DNA from: Loki-b32 sp964493385
GTDB taxonomy: Archaea > Asgardarchaeota > Lokiarchaeia > Sigyniarchaeales > SOKP01
Direction: 5' to 3'
Assembly (NCBI GenBank): GCA_964493385.1
Contig: CAZBNW010000078.1
Coordinates: forward strand, 1-11,922
DNA: 11,922 nt
In this document: in pieces, positions 6,896 through 11,922 of the stretch
Layout of the letters: the number at the start of each line of letters is the position of its first letter
How positions within the stretch are numbered: the first letter of the stretch is position 1
Translations under genes and position numbers: made by a program
The notes under the pieces: generated by a model
Told to the model about the DNA's origin: nothing
The model's database searches: none
What the model saw: only the letters and a program-made list of their open reading frames with translations

Positions 6896-9847
6896 TTGAC
6901 AACTCTAACTTTAGATACCGAAAAAATTGAAAGTTTAATTTTAAACGGGTATAATGAAAAAGCCGCTGAAGAAATATTTGGAATTATAGAAAATTATGAT
7001 AATCATTCCGATAAGGAGCTTATTTATCGAAGTTTAAGTTTTTTAAATCTAATTTGTGATAAAACACCTTCAATCTCATTGAGAGCAATAAGCAATATTA
7101 CTCATTTTATTAACGATTCAGATTCTTGGATTAGATTAGTATCACTAGAAATTTCATATCAAATAAGTTTGTTTAGACCAAATCTTTTAATTGAATTAAT
7201 AGATAAAATTAGAGGACGTTTATATGATCAAGATTCTTCTGTAAGGAGATTAACCGTAAAAATCATAGGTAATTTGATTTTATCTTTACATATAGATTTA
7301 AGCGAATTACAGGAAATTATTGAAGAATATACCGAAAAATTAATGGACAATGACTGGAAAGTAAAATTTAATGTGATAAAGACAATCCAGAAGATATTGA
7401 ATCAAGATTATACTAAAATTCGAGATTTAGAACCCTTATTATCGATGGTAATTATTAATCTAAGAGATGAAGATGATGATGTTGCTAGAGCAGCTGCAGA
7501 ACTTTTAAAGATTCATGGGACATATTTTCTGTCGAAAGAAAAGATACTTTACATTCTATTAAATCTTCTTTATAACGAGGAAAATAGAGTTAAAGAACTT
7601 ATTATTTGGTTGTTTGGAGAAATTGGTAAGGAAAAGTCATCAGAAATAATTTCAATAATACCAAAGTTGATTAATCTATTAAAGGAAAAGGATTATCGTA
7701 TTCAATTAAAAGTTATTGAAGCACTTGTTAATATCGCTGAAAATAATTTTGATCAAATTTGGGCAAATTTATTGCATTCTATATTAGAAGCAAGTGATTC
7801 TAATTATAGAAATTCATTAATAAATGCAATCTTTCATCTATGCCGCAAGAATATCACTGATATATTTCCTTATTTATTTGAAGAATTAGAAAATCCATCT
7901 GAAAATATTAGGGAGGGCATTGCGTTAGTATTTAAGCGATTATTTGAAGAATATCAGATTGAAATTGAAAATGAAATCACAAAAATTTTATACCAATTAG
8001 AATCCCGATTCTGGCGAGAAAGAAAGAAAACTATAGTATTATTACAAAATATATGTTTTATCTTAGGAAGTAAGAAGATTGCTGTTTGGATTACGATTGA
8101 GTTAAATAATACTTTAAAAGTTGAAAAAGATCCAGAAATCAAGGAAGAAATCATTTATACATTAAAAAATATTAAAACTAACTTTCCAGATATTGATAAT
8201 ACTATCGAAAGAATCAATAATGAATTAACAATATTTCAGAAGCGAATTATCGAATTTCAGAAAATTCCCGCTCAATTTAGAGAAAAGTTGAATTCATACA
8301 TTCAAAATTTCAAATTTAATACCACCGAAATTCAGCTAAATGAAAAGTATAATAAAATCTTAAAGAAAGTTAAAAAGTTTCATCATATAATTAATAGATT
8401 TGAATATAAAAGGTTGGCTTTTGATTTAATCGAAGATTGGGAAGAAACTAGAGTACAAATTATTGAGGAATTAAGTATTATTAAAGGGTTTATCTCTGAA
8501 ATCTGTGAAGAAAAAAAAGCCGAGTTTATTTTTGATTTGAAAGAAATAATCAATATAATTATTGATCGTATTAATATCTTAAAAGCAGAGTTTGAATTTG
8601 TGAAAGAAAGTAAGTTTGAAGTCGATTTAGATGCGCAATTATCTAGTATTGAATTAATTGATATGAAGGATGATACACTTGGCTATATAACCCAAATAAG
8701 GAAAAAATTATTTAAATTGGATGGTGATATCAGAGAATTATTAATAAATAACGTAGAATTCAACGAAATTTTTAAAGATCTATTACAGAAATGGGTTGCA
8801 ACAAAAATAGAAATTCAGGAATATTTGAATGATTTGGATCGCCAAATTAAATTAATGAAAGATAAACTAATTGACTATATTTTACAAGCTGAACCAATGA
8901 CTATAAGTTCTGAATCTAAAAAGATCAATGGGTTTAGTACTGAACTAGGTTTTCAACTACTTCAGGGACACATTCAATCTATTATTACAGAGAAAATTGA
9001 AGGAATGAAGAAATTCAATGAGGATTTTAATAAATTAGTTGATAAACTTGACTTCCTAATAAAAAAAAGTGAATTTTCAAATGGAAAAAGATTAATAGAA
9101 ATGAATTCCACGCAAATCCAAAACTTTATTGAGGAATCTGAAAATCAAATTGATGCTATTCTAGGAAAAGAAAAGATTTTCGAAGATAATAATATATTTA
9201 ATTTATACATTAGACCCTATCTTGACAAATTTAATGCCTCAAAAGAATTATTGATAAATAGATTAAAGAATTTTATTAGGAAATCAATTAATAAACTTTA
9301 TTTAAATCAGATTAAACATTATCTTAAAGTAATTAATCCCATTAAGTTAGATTTACTTGCTAATTATATTAAGTTAGATATTGAACGATTAAAAGACCTA
9401 GTACTTAAATTTATAAACAAAAATAAGTTAAATGCTAAAGTTATTAATGAAAAACTTTATTTCCAGCAAATCGAATCTGAAATGCCAGATTCAAAAGAAA
9501 TCCTCTTTTTCAAAAATATTAAAACAATTGGAAATGAAATTTACCTGAACTTTAAATTAACTAATCCTTCAAACTTTGATTTTAAAGATCTACAAATCTC
9601 GCTGAAAGTTCCATCTTATCTTGATATTCAACGAAAAGATAGCTATCCAAAATTCCTTCAAATAAATGAACTGAAACCTGGAAAGATTTTCAAATTCAAT
9701 TATGTCCTAAAAGTAGATAAACAAAAAGAACTTAAAAAGAATTTATTTGATCCTACTGCTGATGAGATAAAACTTGATTTACATTATAGAGATCAATTCG
9801 ATATTGCTCGAAAGACAACAAAACATATAGATTTATTTATTTCATAG
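6896..9847 (+). CDS. HEAT-repeat protein with helical middle, winged-helix and C-terminal beta-sandwich (adaptor-coat-like layout)
   Basis: A 983-residue protein with no signal peptide or membrane segment. Residues about 40-430 hold roughly ten HEAT/armadillo-like helical repeats of 35-45 residues, each with a D/E-rich turn and a following Val-Arg/Lys helix: SDSWIRLVSL (75-84), DQDSSVRRLTV (111-121), DNDWKVKFNV (151-160), DEDDDVARAA (191-200), NEENRVKELI (227-236), and similar units to about 426. Residues 430-800 are long charged helices, probably coiled coil. Residues 806-858 look like a winged helix of PCI-tail type (LDLLANYIKLDIERLKDLVL, then KLNAKVINEKLYF). Residues 866-983 are strand-rich with LNFKLTNPSNFDFKDLQISL and a proline-glycine turn near 928, like an Ig-like or adaptin-ear-type sandwich. 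The start is TTG at 6896: an in-frame stop lies at 6863, and the next in-frame ATG would remove about 150 residues and three repeats. Function unknown; a scaffold or coat/adaptor role is inference. Confidence 0.85.
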   Translation: MTTLTLDTEKIESLILNGYNEKAAEEIFGIIENYDNHSDKELIYRSLSFLNLICDKTPSISLRAISNITHFINDSDSWIRLVSLEISYQISLFRPNLLIELIDKIRGRLYDQDSSVRRLTVKIIGNLILSLHIDLSELQEIIEEYTEKLMDNDWKVKFNVIKTIQKILNQDYTKIRDLEPLLSMVIINLRDEDDDVARAAAELLKIHGTYFLSKEKILYILLNLLYNEENRVKELIIWLFGEIGKEKSSEIISIIPKLINLLKEKDYRIQLKVIEALVNIAENNFDQIWANLLHSILEASDSNYRNSLINAIFHLCRKNITDIFPYLFEELENPSENIREGIALVFKRLFEEYQIEIENEITKILYQLESRFWRERKKTIVLLQNICFILGSKKIAVWITIELNNTLKVEKDPEIKEEIIYTLKNIKTNFPDIDNTIERINNELTIFQKRIIEFQKIPAQFREKLNSYIQNFKFNTTEIQLNEKYNKILKKVKKFHHIINRFEYKRLAFDLIEDWEETRVQIIEELSIIKGFISEICEEKKAEFIFDLKEIINIIIDRINILKAEFEFVKESKFEVDLDAQLSSIELIDMKDDTLGYITQIRKKLFKLDGDIRELLINNVEFNEIFKDLLQKWVATKIEIQEYLNDLDRQIKLMKDKLIDYILQAEPMTISSESKKINGFSTELGFQLLQGHIQSIITEKIEGMKKFNEDFNKLVDKLDFLIKKSEFSNGKRLIEMNSTQIQNFIEESENQIDAILGKEKIFEDNNIFNLYIRPYLDKFNASKELLINRLKNFIRKSINKLYLNQIKHYLKVINPIKLDLLANYIKLDIERLKDLVLKFINKNKLNAKVINEKLYFQQIESEMPDSKEILFFKNIKTIGNEIYLNFKLTNPSNFDFKDLQISLKVPSYLDIQRKDSYPKFLQINELKPGKIFKFNYVLKVDKQKELKKNLFDPTADEIKLDLHYRDQFDIARKTTKHIDLFIS
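9554..9608 (+). repeat. 55-bp exact direct repeat, internal copy
   Basis: This segment of the HEAT gene, coding for residues 887-904 at the start of the C-terminal sandwich, recurs base for base at 11868-11922. The bases just before the two copies differ (T here, C there), and the other copy ends exactly at the window end. The HEAT reading frame runs smoothly through this copy, so this is the one in its natural place. Confidence 0.95.
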
Positions 9848-9906
9848 AATAGAATTACTGAAATGCTATTTCTACAAAAAGTAGAGCGATTTGGACATTT
9901 GGTAAT

Positions 9907-10056
9907 ATGATGTCTATAGAAGCAAAATCTACTCTCAATGGTATGAGAATAGAACAATCATGTGCCTTTTGTGGGGGTACTGGCAAAATTTACATTTATC
10001 GGCACGACTTGGAAGACTTCGATGAAATTGAATGGAAAGTATGTAAAAAAACATAG
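9907..10056 (+). CDS. 49-residue zinc-ribbon-like small protein (possibly truncated)
   Basis: A small ORF in the 275-base gap between the HEAT gene and the methyltransferase, from ATG 9907 to TAG 10054-10056. The product has CAFCGGTGKI at residues 19-28, a CxxCxGxG element as in DnaJ-type and other small zinc-binding proteins. A single Cys follows at 46 in WKVCKKT, just before the stop. A complete site would need a fourth Cys near position 49, so the ribbon looks cut short. The codons before the stop hold a run of seven A (10045-10051). One extra A there would extend the frame to the TAG at 10116-10118, but would add no Cys. It could be a real tiny gene, a decaying remnant, or a sequencing indel. 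An ATG pair at 9907/9910 leaves the exact start open, and no strong ribosome binding site is seen. Confidence 0.42.
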   Translation: MMSIEAKSTLNGMRIEQSCAFCGGTGKIYIYRHDLEDFDEIEWKVCKKT

Positions 10057-10071
10057 CTACAAAAGTTGCAA

Positions 10072-10093
10072 TTTTCCAAAATAAACTGGAAAA
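10072..10093. other. short inverted repeat, 7-bp stem with 8-base loop
   Basis: TTTTCCA at 10072-10078 pairs perfectly with TGGAAAA at 10087-10093. It lies between the small ORF and the convergent methyltransferase end. It could help end transcription from either side, but no T run follows it closely, and stems of this size arise by chance in AT-rich DNA. Confidence 0.3.
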
Positions 10094-10122
10094 GTTAGTT
10101 GGTAAAAAAGATTTTTAGTGGA

Positions 10123-11829
10123 TTACTCTAAAGGGGTGAATGACATCCTCTCAATTTCTTTTCGTAATGCTGCTCTTTTTTCAAGAATCTTTTTGACATT
10201 AATAATTATTTCTATTTTAACTTCGTCATTCTTAGGAATAGGCAATATAATATCCTTTGTACGCTCTCCTATTGTAGGAATGGTAGATTGAATAACAATA
10301 TTTGCCTCTACTTGTTTTTTAACAATAGGTTTGTTTAAAAGATAAAAAAGTAAATATGGATGTAATTTATCAGCGTTTTCGCATCGGAGGACATGGAAGT
10401 GTCCTTGTACTAGACATTTTACATTATATTTCTCACTCAGGATGCAAGTTGTTCCGATTAATCGTCCACCGTCTTTAACAAACAAGATATCATTAACTTT
10501 AAGGTCTTGTTTAAATTTTCCATAAATCTCATCAGAAACACCTTTTGAAGGATCAATTTTTACCTCCCAATTTGAGATATCAGATGTTCTTATATAAGGA
10601 ATATCCCCTGTGCCATAATACTTCTTCTGAACACCTTGTCCATTCATCATAGAAATAACTTGGTTATCAATTAATTCTCCAATAGTGACAAAATCATAAG
10701 ATTCTTCAAGTTCTTTAAGGTTCTTTTTTATTGAAGGGTTGTAAAATCTAGGAATTAAACTACGGAATCTGAGCTCAGAAACAGAAATTAAAAATCCTAT
10801 ACTATCATATTCACTCAACGGGTTATCTTTTATATCTCTATACCTTCTGGATATTAAAGGGAAATCATCATCGATCATTTTATTCCCATCTTCATCATAA
10901 ATGTAATCCCCTTTGCTATTAATTTTATAAACAATATTATCTCTTGAATCATGACCACATTTTTTTGCAATAGCCATGAAAATTTTATAATTCTTTATTT
11001 CAGATTCTCCCTTCTCTAAGAAAAGAATACATGTCTTAGTACTGGTATTGGGTAAGAATGTCTCCACCGGAGCGTCTACTACAGCTAATACTCTGGAATT
11101 TTCTAATATGAATTTTCTGATATACTCTTGGGTTGGATTTCCTAATAGCCCCTCAGGTAAAACAATTGCCATTTTTCCACCATCCTTTAATAATTGTAGA
11201 CATCTTTCAATAAATAGTATTTGTGGTGGCTGATTATCCCTAAGCTTATCTGTGCGTTTAATTTCATCACCGACACTTGACCATTTATATCCAAACTCGT
11301 ATTGAGATAATATCTTATCTCCTTTAATTGGAATTTTGGCTCCAAATGGAGGATTAGTAAATAATACATCAAACATATTTAATTTAATTTCAATCTTTGT
11401 ATCTGCTTTCCAATTTTTCGGAAGATCTAAGGAATTTTCACAAAAAATCCCTTCTTTTCCATTGCCTATTATAGCCATGTAGGCTTTTGTAACCTTTGAT
11501 AAAAATCTGTCTTTATCAATACCTTTAAAACATTTGGAGGCAATATCATTCATTTTTCTATAAAAAATTTCATTGGTCCAATTCTTCCTTTCAGCCTCTA
11601 TTTCTAATTTTTTCCAGATATAAGTTAATGCTATTACTAAAAAACCGCCAGAACCACAGGCAGGATCTATTATTAAAGCTCCAAGCTCGGGGTCTACAAT
11701 ATCAACACTTATTTGTATGACATTTCTAGGTGTGAAAAACTGTCCCTCACTCCCTCTTAAAGCTGGACCAATAAATACTTCAAATGCCTTTCTTATTGCC
11801 TTATAGGTTTTAAAAATTTTAATAGAAGA
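10123..11829 (-). pseudogene. N6-adenine DNA methyltransferase fused to a type I specificity (target-recognition) domain, N-terminus missing
   Basis: The frame reads from a TAA (complement of 11830-11832) to the stop at 10123-10125, 568 codons; the Met at 11553 is internal. The fragment holds FEVFIGPALRGSEGQFFTPR (16-35), the SAM-binding DPACGSGGFL (55-64, at 11638-11667) and the catalytic NPPF (159-162, at 11344-11355), as in HsdM-like N6 methyltransferases. After about residue 378 (10126-10698) comes a single type I target-recognition half with IPYIRTSDISNWE, NDILFVKDGGRLIGTT and TIPTIGERTKDIILPIP, ending in a helical tail. So modification and specificity parts are fused in one chain. HsdM proteins normally have 150 or more helical residues before the GQFFTP block. 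Here only about 28 remain before a stop, so the gene is 5'-truncated, either truly or by a mis-join near the window end. No restriction subunit is visible. Likely a transferred defence gene. Confidence 0.8.
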
Positions 11830-11867
11830 TTATTTTTATAAAATCTTTATTCGAAATAATTTATTTC

Positions 11868-11922
11868 AAATTAACTAATCCTTCAAACTTTGATTTTAAA
11901 GATCTACAAATCTCGCTGAAAG
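11868..11922 (+). repeat. 55-bp exact direct repeat, terminal copy (assembly overlap suspected)
   Basis: The last 55 bases are identical to 9554-9608. The match begins sharply at AAATTAAC and ends at the final base of the window. An exact overlap of 55 bases at a sequence end matches the overlap left by a de Bruijn assembler with k=55, so this is probably an artefact of the assembly graph, not a biological duplication. No complete gene is supported between 11830 and 11922. Confidence 0.93.

Noticed and set aside
7954..8154. 66-codon minus-strand ORF inside the HEAT gene
   Set aside because: It is antisense to continuous coding sequence with clear HEAT periodicity and has no recognisable product.
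9871..9885. Small stem TCTAC-AAAAA-GTAGA after the HEAT gene stop
   Set aside because: A five-base stem without a T run is expected by chance in this composition and is not enough for a terminator call.
11048..11372. Two 61-codon ORFs, plus strand 11048-11233 and a second minus frame 11187-11372
   Set aside because: Both overlap the conserved methyltransferase core in other frames, and the real frame carries the NPPF motif there.

Overview
The window looks like a contig, or the right end of one, from an AT-rich archaeon, most likely an uncultured Asgard archaeon of the Lokiarchaeia type. The grounds are two archaeal methanofuran-biosynthesis enzymes (MfnF, MfnE), an archaeal/fungal-class aspartate-semialdehyde dehydrogenase, a short NOG1-like GTPase, TATA-like boxes 20-30 bases before start codons, and a 983-residue protein with a eukaryote-like layout (HEAT solenoid, helical middle, winged helix, beta-sandwich tail). 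The archaeal assignment is well supported. The Asgard assignment is inference.

Layout: positions 3-773 hold the 3' part of an unrecognised + strand gene that is cut by the left edge. It converges on asd (835-1923, - strand). A 209-base divergent spacer with promoter-like boxes follows. Next is a compact + strand run: a small helical protein (2133-2663), a NOG1-like GTPase (2711-3751), mfnF (about 3753-4823) and mfnE (4839-5561). The last three overlap or nearly touch and look co-transcribed. After a 146-base AT-rich gap comes a tight two-gene operon for a hot-dog-fold dehydratase/hydratase: a HadA-like non-catalytic subunit (5708-6208) and a HadB/MaoC-like catalytic subunit (6210-6758, with a strong AGGAGGG ribosome binding site). 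A T-rich terminator-like stretch separates it from the HEAT protein (6896-9847). A 275-base gap then holds a 49-codon zinc-ribbon-like ORF. The right end carries a - strand N6-adenine DNA methyltransferase fused to a type I target-recognition domain. Its N-terminus is lost near 11829.

How the genes fit together: MfnE activates the aminomethylfuran phosphate and MfnF joins it to glutamyl-tyramine to build methanofuran, the formyl carrier of the archaeal H4MPT-linked C1 (Wood-Ljungdahl) pathway. The HadAB-like pair would dehydrate or hydrate a 3-hydroxyacyl thioester. Asd feeds threonine, methionine and lysine synthesis. The GTPase is probably a ribosome-assembly factor.

Assembly caution: the last 55 bases (11868-11922) are an exact copy of 9554-9608 inside the HEAT gene. 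An exact 55-base overlap at a sequence end is what a k=55 de Bruijn assembly leaves, so sequence to the right of about 11805-11830, including the broken methyltransferase N-terminus, should be treated as possibly mis-joined. I saw no tRNA, rRNA, CRISPR array, insertion sequence or integrase in the window.
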